From positions 7,376,103 to 7,440,102 of the forward strand of contig CM119264.1 in NCBI GenBank assembly GCA_051294375.1: a DNA stretch of 64,000 bases, given 5' to 3'. This DNA is from Paraspadella gotoi. Lineage: Eukaryota; Chaetognatha. The translations under genes were made by a program, and so were the position numbers. Of the stretch, positions 26,601 through 39,200 are shown in pieces (position 1 is the first letter of the stretch; every line of letters starts with the position of its first letter). The notes beneath the pieces are model-generated. The model saw only the letters and a program-made list of their open reading frames with translations, was not told the DNA's origin and did no database searches.

Positions 26601-27275
26601 CCTTTTTTCCCCCCAAATACTTTATTTTTTCTTTGATCATGTTTCTTTTTTCCCTATTCTTACTTCTTTCTTGACAACTTTCCCACTTCCTACTTTCCCA
26701 TGTTATTCCCTTTATCCTTTCATTTCCTCCTCTCCATACTCATTATAATACCAAATTATCCCATTTCGATATTTCTACTCCTTTTTTCCTTCTCCATCTC
26801 TTTTTCCTTCCCTCCTTCCTCCTTTCCCTCCTTTTCCTCCCTTTTCTTCCTTTCCTCCCTTTTGATTCCATTGAATTTTCTTTCTATTTGCGTCGCCCAG
26901 AGACGCCTCAGGTGAGATGTTCACCTTTTGTTTTCATTTTCCTTTTTCTCCCTTCTCCAATATTTCTTTTTTTTTTCCTTCCTTACCTTTTTTGAGTGAT
27001 TTTCTCCATTTACCTTTCTCTATTTTTTCCCTTTTTTTTTAGGTGCGCCGCGAGTACTCGCGGAGCAACTTTATAAGTCACTTTTCGGTCGATCTGTCGG
27101 TCCATCGGTATGTCAATCCGTCGGTTTGTCTCCCCGTCGGTCTGTCACACTTTTGTTAAAAATACATATAATTTGCCTATAGTTGGTTGCTCATTTGTTA
27201 AGACAGAAAAAAAACTCAAATCTAAGGTACTGCTAGCGCCGCCTTCAGGATATCCTAAACTATAAGAAATAAAAG
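26600..27275. other. pyrimidine-rich intergenic DNA
   Basis: Long C/T-rich stretch, then a CG-containing patch with repeated gtcggt/gtcngtc words near 27085-27150. No gene seen. Confidence 0.4.
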
Positions 27276-27440
27276 ACGGTATTTTGATGCAGTGCATGTC
27301 ATAAATACACGGGCTGAGAAAGTTTTTTAGTCATGTCATGTCATGTAAGGTCATATCATGTGATCATAGGGAAATACACGTGAAAATAAAGTCACAGCGG
27401 CGCAACACAGTAGATGAGCCGATCTTGTTCGTTTCTGTTT
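27276..27440 (+). repeat. dispersed ~170 bp repeat with GTCAT pentanucleotides, copy 2
   Basis: Homologue of 10834-11000 in the same orientation: gatgcagtgcatgtcataaa, tacacgggctgagaaagtt, gtcatgtcatgtcatgt, aatacacgtga and ggcgcaacaca. Flanking sequences differ, as expected for a transposed element. Confidence 0.6.
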
Positions 27441-27770
27441 TAGTTTTCAGCGAAACCTCCTTTTTCGCTTTTCCCATCGTTGCCATGGGTTGGATTCATT
27501 TAAAGAAGTTTAAAGATTCCTGATGCTGATCGATCCATCTGCTAAGCTTTTTTTTTGTAAAGAAGACCGATTGTTGAACTTGCTTAACTAATGTCTGTAG
27601 TCTTTGCCAAATTATTTGTTATTTTCTGGTCTGCCCCTCCCGTGGCCAGCAATGACTTCGGCATAAAGACTGATTGATGGTAAACACTAAACAAGACTTC
27701 CCTGTTTATCTTATTTAGCGAAAAAAAAGTAGTCTGGAACTCTGATGGTCTTTTTACCTACGAGTCCATT

Positions 27771-27774
<4 letters not shown>

Positions 27775-27805
<31 letters not shown>

Positions 27806-28240
27806 NNNNNNNNNNNNNNNNNNNNNNNNNCATCGAGAGAGACCGGAGAGAGGGAGAGAAAAAAGGAGAGGAAGAGGGGAGAGCGAGAGAAGGAGGAGAG
27901 AGAGCAGAGAGACGAGGAGAGGCAGAGAGCAGAGACGGAGGGAGAGGAGACGACGAGAGAGGGCAGAGAAGATGGAAGAGACGAGAGAGAGAGGAGAGAG
28001 AGAGAGGAGGAGAGATCGAGAGAGAGCAGAGAGAAGAGAGAGAGTGAGAGAGGGATGCACGAGATGAGAGGAGGAGAGAGAGAGAGAGAGAGAGAAGAGA
28101 GACAGAGAGATAGAGAGATGAGAGGAGAACGGGGAGGAGAGGACGAGAAGATGGAGAGAGAGAGAGAAGAGATTGCCCGTAGAAACAGTGTAGAAAGGCA
28201 AGGACAGGAGTTCAATTACGGGGAAGGAAGGCGCTGACTC
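27775..28240. repeat. (TC)n, 25-N gap and imperfect GA-rich tract
   Basis: A TC microsatellite runs into N at 27806-27830 and is followed by 400 bp of impure GA/GAC sequence. The impurity resembles the other noisy segments that adjoin 25-N gaps. All frames here are artefacts of composition. Confidence 0.8.
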
Positions 28241-28283
28241 GCGAATTCTTCTTTTATCTCTCTTTTATTTTTATTCGAGTAAG

Positions 28284-28409
28284 ATGAAGACGTTTGTGCT
28301 GTTGCTAGGATGTTTACGCTCGGAACAAAAGTGTGCAGAAGGAGAGTTTAAGGTCGACAGGTTTTCATCCAGTGCTTCTACCACGGATTCAACAACGAGT
28401 TTAAAATAA
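28284..28409 (+). CDS. possible 41-residue secreted peptide or first exon
   Basis: A short frame starts MKTFVLLLGCLRSEQKC, which looks like a short secretory signal, then a Ser/Thr-rich tail and TAA. AATAAA overlaps the stop. No family recognised. It could be chance, or the first exon of a longer gene. Confidence 0.2.
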   Translation: MKTFVLLLGCLRSEQKCAEGEFKVDRFSSSASTTDSTTSLK

Positions 28410-29179
28410 AGGTTTGATATAATTCAAAATTAGTAGTGATTTAAAACTTAATTGTTAATTACATTGTTATGTTAAACGAAAAACCAAGCTTCACAGAATG
28501 ACAAAACGACTCGCGCTGATTCGCAGAGAGAGTTTGCAGAAAAGTGGCCCATCCTAATTTTCCACTCGTGGATTTTCTCCAGTGGACCTCGATGATATCT
28601 TCGCTTGATTAGAGGGAGGGACTGGGAGGGCGACCGCCTACTGGAATCCATTCCAGGCTGAGACTGGGATTCCACACTCTCTTGGTGGAGATTTGCATTC
28701 AAACAATCATCGCTCAGGGGCGATTATGTTAATAGCGGACCGGCTGGACCGCTCTCTGTCGTTGGGTCTATGAGTCGGTCAGTCGGTCTGTGAGTTATAA
28801 AATATATCATTAATTATAAAATTTGGTCAGGTTGTTATGGAACCATTTGATCTTTTTCTCTCCGAGTTTACGCGGTCAATTTTGTGGTCATATTCTTCCT
28901 CTCAACTCAGAGGTCAAGGGGGCGACCATAGAGTACAGGGAACGAGTGGGTGAAGAAACTTGGCTAAAAAAATTTGACCTCTGAACCTCATTGCGACGGA
29001 GAAGGGGGAGCCGGGGGCGTGGAGGCTGACAATAACGATGACAAAGACGAATATGATGATAGTAAAGACAACACAGCTATGATGTTCCAACTTCCCGGTA
29101 AATAAATATAATAATATGTGGGTGAGTAATACTTATAATAATGGCAGATGGGGATAATTTATCAAAATCAAGAGAGAGG

Positions 29180-29227
<48 letters not shown>

Positions 29228-29365
29228 AAGATATTGTTAATAATAACAGATGTTAATATCATATATCATATATATTCAAAAGAGGAAAAGAAGGAGAGAG
29301 AGAGAAAAGAGAGAGTTATTGTTCAAATTGTAATAGTATCCTTAGCTGCAGAAAAAATCTCTTAG
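28410..29365. other. intergenic, includes (GA)n at 29170-29224
   Basis: Mixed-composition sequence. No exon with good splice sites found. The GA microsatellite sits between AT-rich flanks. Confidence 0.4.
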
Positions 29366-30479
29366 AAAAAAAAAAGTTTGAGCAAACAATGTCGAATCTG
29401 CCCACAATCATTATCGGTAATTAATTAATTAATAATTAAATAATTAATAATTAATTAATTAATTTATTTTTTTTTAATTAGGCAATTAATTAATTAATTT
29501 GATCCCAAATGTTTGTTTTTAGGTCTTTTCGTCACTAACCACGACAAAAGCAATGACGACGATGAGAATAATACAGATAATGATTGACTTTGTGGCTAAG
29601 GCGCTAAGTGGGCTGAAGATGACTATCCGTAACTTCTATAACCCCCTCTAGCAGCCATGGAACGGGTCCTGGGCTTGGAACCAGGCGTGAGGGTTTTCCA
29701 CGCCCCCAAGGCGGCTTACGGCCGTCCTCAACAATTCCCGCAGGGTAGGTACCGGGTTGGTACTGAACCCGGTACCTAGTGGTCATGAGCTGATGGCTTT
29801 ACTCAATGAGCCACCAGGTCACAACTGAAGGTGTCATGCTTAAAGGCGGGGTGAACTTTGCTATGCCCGACTACAACTTAATTGATTGACTGATTATTTA
29901 ATTATTGATTAATTATTTGTCTAATTGATTAATTAACTGATTAACTATTTTATTAATTAATACATCTGCATTTACATTTAATATAAAAAGAAAAAGAAGC
30001 ATAATCAATTTCATTTAAACTCATTTCCACTCAGACGATTCCATCGAAACTTGATTTCCAGCTTAATCACACACTTTCTTACCCACATACAAAATTTCAG
30101 GTCAATCGCCCCATCCACTCATGAGCAATTGCTTTTCAAATAGTGAAATATAATTTTTTTTCCATTTAAACTCATTTACGCTTGGACGATTCCATCGAAA
30201 CATAATATCCAGCTCAATCACACACTTCCCTACCCACAAACAAAATTTCATTCCAATTCATCCATCCAATCACTAGTAATTGGTGTTTTTTGCAAAGGTG
30301 GGACGGACAGACAGATGGACGGACGGACATCTTTTTTTGCATAATGTATCATAATTCGTTGTTTTGACATGATATAAGTGAGTGCCCGACAAGATTGAGG
30401 GGGCGGACCGACGGACCGACAAAGTGAATTATAGAGTCTGGATCTGCTGAAAAGCAGATCCGACTAAAAACTACATTTA
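29366..30479 (-). mobile_element. single arm of the foldback element, with nested SINE
   Basis: Matches the right arm of the 3281-6180 element from gtttgagcaaacaatgtcg to the end palindrome GGATCTGC-tgaaa-GCAGATCC and then gactaaaaac. The terminal sequence agrees with the left end at 3281, which defines the true terminus. Only one arm is present. A SINE (29597-29874) interrupts it. Confidence 0.7.
29597..29874 (-). mobile_element. tRNA-like SINE, copy 3, inserted in foldback arm
   Basis: Reverse-strand copy of the 9957-10663 family, with box B near 29755-29765. The foldback sequence continues on both sides. ACTT flanks both ends and may be a short target-site duplication. This nesting shows the SINE moved after the foldback arm. 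Confidence 0.7.
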
Positions 30480-30579
30480 ATTTCCGCTTTCGTCTCGGGT
30501 TTACACGTTTTTGTTACTTACAACAAATGTTGACAAAATCGATTAATTCTTCATTTCGCTGCGATGAATTTTACTGAGG

Positions 30580-31440
30580 ATGCTGCGGACAACGTTGTCG
30601 GCTGCGCTGCTGAGAAGGTTGACGGGGATGCTGCTGGCCATGGGGTCGTGGTCACAAAATGTACAGACAGCGATTCAGAAATCGGCCATGGCGTTTTTGC
30701 AATGCGAACGAGGTACTGTTTACATTTTACTGCTAAATTCAAAGTTGTAAATTTATAGTCAATTTTAAAATAATAAGTTTGATATTTCGCTGATTCCTCT
30801 AACGTTTATTTTCGCTTTTGACGTTCAATATCTTTGATATTATTCAAGACTGTTTAAACTCTGTGTTATCAACTTTCTATCGATGGTTTCAAAGTATTTT
30901 TAATCACTCTATTCCCTGTCATCAGGGGATCTGATCAATTTAACCAACACGACCGCGACAGCGACGTCCCAGTATAACCATGTATTAACTGCATCTGCTC
31001 TGCCGTGCCACAACAACCGCTACGGCTGGCACAGCGCTCTCCATCCCCCGCCGCAGTCGGTCTTCTTCCGTCTGCCCCGGGCGACCGTCGTGAGGAAAAT
31101 CGCCTTCAAGCCGGGAATGAATTGCGCGAGGAACTGGCTGGAAATCGCTCCTGGATCAAGTCTATCAATGGCACGATATCACTTCGTCCTTTGCCGACCG
31201 CAAGATCCAAATTGGCGAATCCCTGAATGACCTCAACGCGAGTCGTAGAGCGATTGCGCCAGTGACCACGTTGCCATCGTACCGGTCGCGAGAAGAGAGC
31301 AGCCTTCGCGTGCTTATCCATCGAAGTGGAACCGAGGTTCGTCTGAATCCCGGTAACCCTTTCGGCGCCACGTTTCTCGGCCGTATATTGACGAATGTGA
31401 CGCAGACGACCGTATGTGGAGAGCACTTGGATTATTTTAG
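30580..31440 (+). CDS. probable two-exon gene for a secreted protein of unknown family; frame conflict in exon 2
   Basis: Exon 1 is 30580-30712, starting MLRTTLSAALLRRLTGML, a plausible signal peptide. It is phase 1 with donor G|gtactg. Exon 2 starts at 30926 after cag. The joined frame continues DLINLTNTTATATSQYN, NNRYGWHSALHPPPQSVFFR, KIAFKPGMNCARNW and would stop at 31228-31230. From 31139 another frame is strongly coding-like (WKSLLDQVYQWHDITSSF, LNDLNASRRAIAPV, NPFGATFLGRILTNVT) up to a donor AG|gtgtgt at 31440. Both frames favour G/C at codon position 3, like the SLC1 gene. The simplest reading is one base too many near 31138. The WHSALHPPPQSVFFRLP section faintly recalls a discoidin-like beta domain, but I do not claim it. 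An alternative start at 30564 uses another frame and ends soon after the junction. Confidence 0.4.
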
Positions 31441-31499
31441 GTGTGTAAATCATCAATGCTTTGCTGGTGAAACTAGAGCTTTGGGTTATGGACGAGCCA

Positions 31500-32129
31500 G
31501 CAAGTCAAAAATAATGTGAGGTTCAGGCTGTTTTATCATGAGTTTCAAAAATATCATTGAATTCATGGTTTTCTTTAGTTTAATACTATATCGTTATATT
31601 TACAAGATACTAAGTATTTTACTCAGCCCTTACGCTGATACTTTCACTTGACGTTTTGTTCACAAAAAAAAATAAAAAAACCTTTTATAGTCCAATCCAT
31701 TGCGTAATGTGTAAACTCTTTTTCGTTTCAGTGGCGTTTGAGATAAAAATAGATAACACGAATTTGTTTTGGTCAACTCGACACAGATTTTATTTTTCTT
31801 ACAAAAATAAACATGTTCCGTATTATTTTGTACACAATAAAAGTCTTTAACCGTTGACAAAACAAAACTCGTTTATTCTATTAATCACTTAAAATCAATC
31901 GGCGTGCAAATAAACCTAAAAGATAATTATTGTCACAATCCTCTTCATGTAAATGATTCTATTTATAGCGACCAAAAAAATAGATAATTTCCTATACACA
32001 GAGGAAAAAAGAAAGTGACTATATGAAAATATAAGGACGAAATAAGAGCAACAAGAGATCGAAAATAGAAGCGAAATGAGTTCGTTTTCGGTGAATGATG
32101 GCGGAAGTTAATCTCCGCTATCGAGTCGT

Positions 32130-32189
<60 letters not shown>

Positions 32190-32787
32190 CGTAATAAAAA
32201 GGAGTCATTAAAGTTTCACTCTGATAAGCAAAACATTGTTCAAATAAAATCTCGTATCGGTACAAATTTTTTTTATCAAACGAAGAGGGAGTTTATGTGA
32301 AGGAAAGGGACGACTTGTGAGTTAGGCTGTGATTTCACAATTGAAGGGTGTGTTCGTGAAACGGAGAGCGGAATCAAAGTTAGTATTATGGAGATTGAGA
32401 GTCAGCTTAGCTAAACGGAATTTTAGATCAGAGCGTCCGAGGATGGAAAGAAGAACAGCTTCCGGTTGGACCGATCTGTTAGTTCGAGTCGAGTCAAGTG
32501 AATTTTCGAATAAGATAACATACTTATGAAACATCTCCTTATTATTGTCTCCGCGATGACTAATGATCAAAGGCCTAAGAATTGCCTTTGTTAAGTCTCC
32601 TCCACGGTTCACTTCCTCAATAGTACCACTCGACATCCAATGTGACCAGAAAATGACTTAGCCGACTTTCAAGTTCCTCTAGGATTCAAACGAGAGACGG
32701 ATTCTCTTGTATTAATCAGGCTTCGTTTTCCTTCGTTCTCTTCGCTTCGATGTACTTTTCGCCCCGAAGGGAAAGTGGGGGGGATTC
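31500..32787. other. intergenic, (GA)n at 32131-32179, no gene called
   Basis: AT-rich sequence and a GA microsatellite. A minus-strand frame of 104 codons (32322-32636) has no recognisable domain and overlaps an open plus-strand frame, so it is not called. Confidence 0.35.
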
Positions 32788-33494
32788 NNNNNNNNNNNNN
32801 NNNNNNNNNNNNNNNNNNNNNNNNNNNNNNNNNNNNNNNNNNNNNNNNNNNNNNNNNNNNNNNNNNNNNNNNNNNNNNNNNNNNNNNNNNNNNNNNNNNN
32901 NNNNNNNNNNNNNNNNNNNNNAAAAACGACGTCGTTTTTTCATAACCGAGAGGAACTCATAGAGCTCATTGGACGGGGCAGCTCGAGCCTGAGAGTAGAG
33001 AAAGGGGGATGATTGGACGGAAATAAATGGAAAGAAGAAATCGAAGACGAAAGAAAATATAAGGGAATTGTTNNNNNNNNNNNNNNNNNNNNNNNNNNNN
33101 NNNNNNNNNNNNNNNNNNNNNNNNNNNNNNNNNNNNNNNNNNNNNNNNNNNNNNNNNNNNNNNNNNNNNNNNNNNNNNNNNNNNNNNNNNNNNNNNNNNN
33201 NNNNNNNNNNNNNNNNNNNNNNNNNNNNNNNNNNNNNNNNNNNNNNNNNNNNNNNNNNNNNNNNNNNNNNNNNNNNNNNNNNNNNNNNNNNNNNNNNNNN
33301 NNNNNNNNNNNNNNNNNNNNNNNNNNNNNGAATAGAATAGAATGGAGCGAGGATTTCATCGCTGACCTCGAAACAAAGATTTGACTTTAGAACGAGGCCA
33401 TATCACGCCTTTTCTCAAGCTTAGCAAGAATCGAAAATTGACGCGCACCGGAGCGGTCAGCGTCACGAGNNNNNNNNNNNNNNNNNNNNNNNNN
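32788..33494. other. three assembly gaps and a degraded duplicate of 34.38-34.74 kb
   Basis: N runs at 32788-32921, 33073-33329 and 33470-33494. The pieces between them match the clean sequence downstream: 33012-33072 to 34395-34450 (gaagaaatcgaagacgaa), and 33330-33469 to 34560-34733 (ttgacgcgcaccggagcggt and cagcgtcacgag). Probable false duplication at a contig join. Confidence 0.75.
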
Positions 33495-33539
33495 AAAGAA
33501 GAGATAAGAAATTAAGAATTAAATTTAGCCTTATGTGGC

Positions 33540-33880
33540 GGGAAGCAGGGATGCCTGATAGCTCAGAGGTGAACCTCAGGCTATTGAGGGGTGGAGGAGG
33601 CTCTGATGATGCAGGCTAGGGTGTGGCATATATAAAAAGGAGGCCTTAGGGTAGGGTTAAGGGCTAAGGAAGTGGTCTTCTGCAGATTCACCACCAGGGA
33701 AACTGGTGGAGGTATAGGTTAAGGTTGAGCAAGAAGTTACACGAGCTTGGGTAAGGTTAGGGGAAAGGCTGCTCGGTAACAAAAAGCTCACGTTAGGTTA
33801 GGGCTTAGGTTAAGATATCCACACCAGGAAACTGATAAGATAAGGTTGTTTAAGGGCCATCGTTTAGGTAAGGGTTAGTG
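33540..33880 (+). repeat. TTAGG/TTAAGG-rich degenerate repeat
   Basis: The G-rich strand carries many ttagg, ttaggg and aggttaag words (for example taggttagggcttaggttaa). Two looser copies of accanggnaaactg are embedded. It may be a decayed interstitial telomere-like array or just low-complexity DNA. Confidence 0.35.
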
Positions 33881-33900
33881 AGAGCTTTGCTAGCTGCAAA

Positions 33901-35630
33901 GATAAATTGCCTTCCATCTAATTTCGCACTTTGCAATCACTTGTAAGGCTTTAAAACAATATCTGGTTTAATTACGATTTAAAATCGCGCTTAGACAGTT
34001 ATTTTTTTAAACCAGATAAGTAAAAATTTTATTAAAAATTAGTAACTAGTTTGGATCGGCAATTTGCTTAAAAAATATGAAGTTTTAACTTGAACGCCTT
34101 TGTAATAAATTATAACGCTTATTTATAAACAATATAAAAATGTAATTTAGGTTATTGGTAACTTATTTTTGATTAATTAGTATGCTTGCTATATAATCAT
34201 CCTATAGCTATATATCAAAATGTCCGAATTTTTAAAATACCGAGTTGCTTTCAACTCAAAAACGGCGTGAATATCATAATGAGTCTAATCCGGAAACTTT
34301 TATTTGAATCTTTTCCTCCACTAAATGGAACAAGAAACTTCGCAGGTATCAGGAACTTTCATAAAATGTCTGATATTCGGGGACCTCTTGGGACGACGAG
34401 AATATGGAAAGAAGAATCGAAGACGAAAAGACAAATATAAGTAATTGTTGAAAAACAACGAAGAAATTCGGCTGATTCAGTGAATACCGGGTGGTATTTC
34501 AGTGGAGTGGTTGAAGTGGTGGTTTCGAAAAAAAGTAGATAAGAATAGGAAAATAGAAGAATAGATGAATAGAATGGACGGAGGGATTTTATCACTGACC
34601 TCGAAACAAAGATTCTTATTCTATTTTTTTAGAATCTTTATGTTATTATTACGTCTTTTTTTTTTTTCCCTTTTCTCAAGCTCTACGAAAGAAGTCGAAA
34701 ATTGACGCGCACCGGAGCGGTCAGCGTCACGAGGCGTGGCGCTGAGTGTGACAAGAATCGTCTCGCAGCGTGCAGCGCGTCGGTTTTGACTTAGGACGAT
34801 GGGATACGGTGACGGCGGAATCAGGGCGTGACGGTCAAGGGAATTTGGACTCGGAAGTGAATCTCAATGAAGGAAATTGGTTCGGCGACGGCCAAACCGC
34901 GAGGCCGTGACGACTGGCGATTGGCTAATGGCAAAGAGCGATTCGAGAATGACTATTGGCGATTGTGTAATGGCAAAGACCGACTCGTGAGTAGCAAATG
35001 AAGATTGACTAATGGCAAAGACCGAATATCGAATCGCCAACGACGGTTATCAAAAGACAAAGGAATAGTATCAATTCGTTTGGAAACAAAACGGCCGCGT
35101 TGTATTTTGGTAGCTGAAAAAAAAGTTATTACTTACTGTCATTTCCATCCAACTAAATTAACATTATTTACGTAATTCTCTCGGGCTTGGTCCTTGAAAA
35201 AGGATTCCAGTTGTGGCCTTGGGCGATTTTTACTCTTTAGTTTCTGGCGTAAATTTGAATTTGAATTTTTTTTCTCTTTTTTTTCCTTTTTCTTTTTGCT
35301 TTTGAACTTCTCCTTTTTCAGTTTGTTCTCGAGATATTTCCATTTTTCCTGTGGCATGTATTCTCTTCCGCGGTTTTTCATTTTTTAGTTTGTATTTTTT
35401 TTTCGCAACAATCACTCGATCCATTCTAACGCCACTGTAACTGTAACGATTTAAATCAAATTATATTTATGTTAGTAATTTGCTACCAAACGTTAGGCAT
35501 AGTGTAACGTTTTAATTATTTTAATTCCTATCGTTTTTCTACTCACGTTTTCTCTTCCAAGTTTACAAGGTTTTTAATTCGTTTTTTTTTCCTATTGTTT
35601 TTTTTATTTTCTCTTGTTTCTTTTTCCCCA
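33901..35630. other. intergenic, no gene seen
   Basis: AT-rich with a GC-richer patch at 34680-35020, in which gattggc/gactggcga and aatggcaaaga words recur several times as a loose ~35-45 bp repeat. No spliced coding frame recognised. Confidence 0.4.
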
Positions 35631-35639
35631 TTTTTTTTT

Positions 35640-36030
35640 CTTTCTTGATTTATTCTTCGAGTTTCGTCCTTTGTCGCTCGCGGCCTCTTCCGTCGGCGTC
35701 TGTCTCCGTCGTTTCCCCACCAGGGTTTCCCCGCCAGCGTCCTCTACCAGCGTCTCCCGCCATTAACTCCCCCCCCAGGGTCTCCTGGTCTCCCCGCCAA
35801 CGTCTTCCGGCACGCCTTCTTGCGGGTCGAAAGACGCATGTTCGTGGCGCGAGTTCTCCGTGAGACGCATCCATCACCACTACGCCCGTTGCGAAATGTC
35901 GGCGCTGAGTGGCGCCCCGCAGCTGTGTCGAGAAAAGGCGACGCGAGGGTGGAATCGAAGAAAGCGGAGTGGCGGGGACGTTTGAAAAAAAGGTGGTGTT
36001 TGGGTGAGGGAGAGCGGGCCAACAGTTGAC
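35640..36030. other. CpG-rich island with competing frames on both strands
   Basis: GC- and CpG-rich block in AT-rich DNA. Plus-strand (35645-36029) and minus-strand (35650-36083) frames are all open, Arg/Pro/Ser-rich and without domains. It fits a promoter or first-exon island better than a defined gene. Followed by (TC)n at 36112-36160 and (GTC)n at 36213-36247. Confidence 0.35.
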
Positions 36031-36128
36031 GCCGTCGCGTTTTGTAACAGCCGGAAGCAGAACGAGTAGCTTTGATGAAACAAACGATATGGAATTGGGG
36101 AGGATGGAATCTCTCTCTCTCTGCTCTC

Positions 36129-36159
<31 letters not shown>

Positions 36160-36249
36160 TTTTTCAGGATTTAATACATAAGTGAAAAATCTATTCTAGT
36201 TGTCTTTGTTGAGTCGTCGTCGTCGTCGTCGTCGTCGTCGGCGTCGTCG

Positions 36250-39200
36250 TCCCCGACCTTTTCACCCAGCGCAACCCGTTTTCCTTCGAAAACTTTAAAG
36301 AACATATTTTTTTTCCCGTTTCGCGTCGCCGGTCTTGTTTTTTAACCCCTCGTTTGTTTATTTACTCGCAAAGTCATCATTTCTGCTACTTTTTTCACTC
36401 TTTTTTTTACCAACTTTTTTCTCCACTATATTTTATTTTACTTTTTTTTTCTTCTTCCTAACGACCTCGTTAAAATCGATGCGAGTTTTTTTGAGTTTCG
36501 CTTCGCCGACCGAGTCTTGCGCGCGTCAAGAGAGAGAAAAATCGTTAGGACTTTGCAATAAACATTTATATTTAAATTAGTTTTTAATCGACAAAAAAAA
36601 AAAAAACTCTCATTTTTGCGCCATTGATTGAAAATTTATGTACCGTGAAGTTTGGTTATAACGAGAGTTGGTGAAAAAAAAATAACGCTCAACGAGTATT
36701 GAATTAAAATTTGCGTTTTAAGCGCACTCCGGCATTCTTGTACTCCCTTTATCCCCCAGCGCTCTTAGCGCCGTGTCTTTTTCGAACACATACGTCATTC
36801 GAATATTCATTACAGTGGATTCAATCAAAAATGCACATTTGACTAATCAATAAATCAAATTTAAATAACTTCGGTATTTTAGGACTTTATGATTTCATAT
36901 TTAGACTGATTTTTTTTCCTTTCTTTTTTACCATCCTATTTCATTGATCATTCTTGTCTTTTAAAGTGACATTCTACATCCTCGCATCCCCGCTCTGACC
37001 CCATTATGCTTTTACCTTCGTCTCATCCTCTCCTTTCACTAACCTCCCCATTGCCACTCTCACCGCCCTTCTTATTCTTCCTTACCTTTTATCTCTTTTC
37101 TTTTTTCTTAGTCTGAAGACTAAACTCTCTTTATCTTTCCCATTTCATTTGCATTTACTAGTCCCTTTCCTCGTTTTTTCCCTTGTTATAACTAATTTTT
37201 GGCCTATTATTTATCATGTGTTTTTCTTAATATTTTTGGTTTTGGTTTTGTTTGACAAAAAGAAAAATATAAGTCATGATACAATACATAACAGAAACAA
37301 TGAAAAAAAACATACTATTATTACATAACCAAAAAAATTCATACCTAATTCATACATAAATCACGCTTGAAAGCATTAAAAAAAATAGTGATTTACCTCT
37401 TTACCAAATTCAAATACGCTAAAAGATAGAACTTTCTTATCGACTCGCAGTATTGACTGACAGACAGATTTAATGCCAGCGAAAGAAAAGATTAAAATAG
37501 AAAGAGAAGAATAGAAAGATTTAAAAAAAAAAAACTAAAAACGTGAAGGAAAAAGAAAGAAAGAGAAAGAAAAAATAAAGAGAAAAGAAGAGAAGAAAAA
37601 AAAATAAACGTACAAAAAAGTGAATGAAAGTAAATCTAAAAGAATAAGGAAAAGTGAAAAGTAAAAGGAGTAGTTTATTCAAATACAAAAGACGTCGTTT
37701 ATCGACCTCAACTTTCTTGGAAGCAAATTTCAAAACCAAAGTCACGTTTTTTTAATTTAAATTTTCTTTTTAATAGAGATGAAATTCAAGAATGGGAAGA
37801 TTGACGTCAAATGAGCAACTCGTTTTCAACGTTTTGGTAGTAATTAATTCCCCGGCAAAAAGAAAAAAAACAATTAAGAATAATTGAATGGTTTTGACGT
37901 CTGACTCAGATAATTTTTTTTTTTTAATCGGAGAGTTTTCGATGATAGATAACCAGTTTTACGTCATGACGGATGGGCTACGTTAAAAACCGGCTACAAA
38001 TGTTTCTCTCGAAAACGTGACCTCTTTCGCTGACGAGCCCATAGAAAAAATTGTTGCTTTGCTTAGTTAAAAAAAAAACACCTTTTCTCCTCAAAAGACA
38101 TACTACGTAGAATCAAAACAAAGGCTGACAAGGTCAAAAAGAACAGGTTTAAAATATTCGCGCTCTGTTCGAGGTTCCAGTTCCAGTCCGAGTGGCGATG
38201 TGAGCGGGTCTCGTCGTCCTCGCAATTTTCTAAAACCAGTCGGGGCGGAATATTTTTAAATTCGGTGATAAATTATGAGAAAATATTTAAGAAAACATAT
38301 TTTCATTTTCACAACGATATAAGAAAATAAAGAAATAAAGAAACAAAGAAACAAAGAAACAAAGAGACAAAGAAAGAAGGAGAGAAAGAAAGATTGAAAG
38401 AGAGAAGGAAGTACCAAAAAAAAAAAATAAATAAAAGAAAGTAGACGAGAGAATAAAAAGAAAGAAAAATAATAGGATAAAAAAAAGGAAAGATAAAAAC
38501 GATGGAGAGGCAAGCAATTAAATATAATAATATTCAGATACAACTAATACGATCTATCATTCTATGAATTCTCTGAAAACATTTCCGATGTCATTGAATC
38601 GAATAACCTCTGCCAATGACGACGAAATCTGGTTTTCAAGTCGGTCTCATCCACAACTGGAACACACGTCAAGTCACGTTTCAATCCAAACAGGAGTTTA
38701 ACGTCCGAACGGCGACGTCGAGTCGGGTCGACCATGACATTTCGACATTTTGAGAAAACGCGTGATAGATTTAATAGATTTAATTTATGCAGACGATGAT
38801 AATTTATGATGAAAATGTTGAAGGATTTTCCTTAAGGAAAAACATTAGCGACGTGAGCACTAGAGTGGAAAGATGAAAATATTGAGCGATGGTTTTTAGG
38901 TTAAAGCTGTCAAAAATGACCAAAACGTATTTTCACATAATAGTTTCAGAGCGTGAAAAGGTGAAGAATTTTGACCTTTTTTCAATTTTTGACGCTGAAG
39001 ACTTAAAAATTTTTGATAAAATATTTTAGATTTTTTATATAACTTTTTATGAAGAATCGGAATCTTTAATAACATTTTTTTAAAAATTATTTTGAAAATC
39101 TATTATTTTATAAGGATATTACTATAAATATATTGTGTATATACTCTCTTTTTGTTGTTTTTGAAGTATTAGGAGAAAAACAGTTTTGCTTTGACAACGA

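Noticed and set aside
30890-30930. Reverse-strand CTGATGA with upstream GAAAC as a third hammerhead
   Set aside because: The intervening bases do not form a stem II and the GTC-type cleavage triplet is missing.
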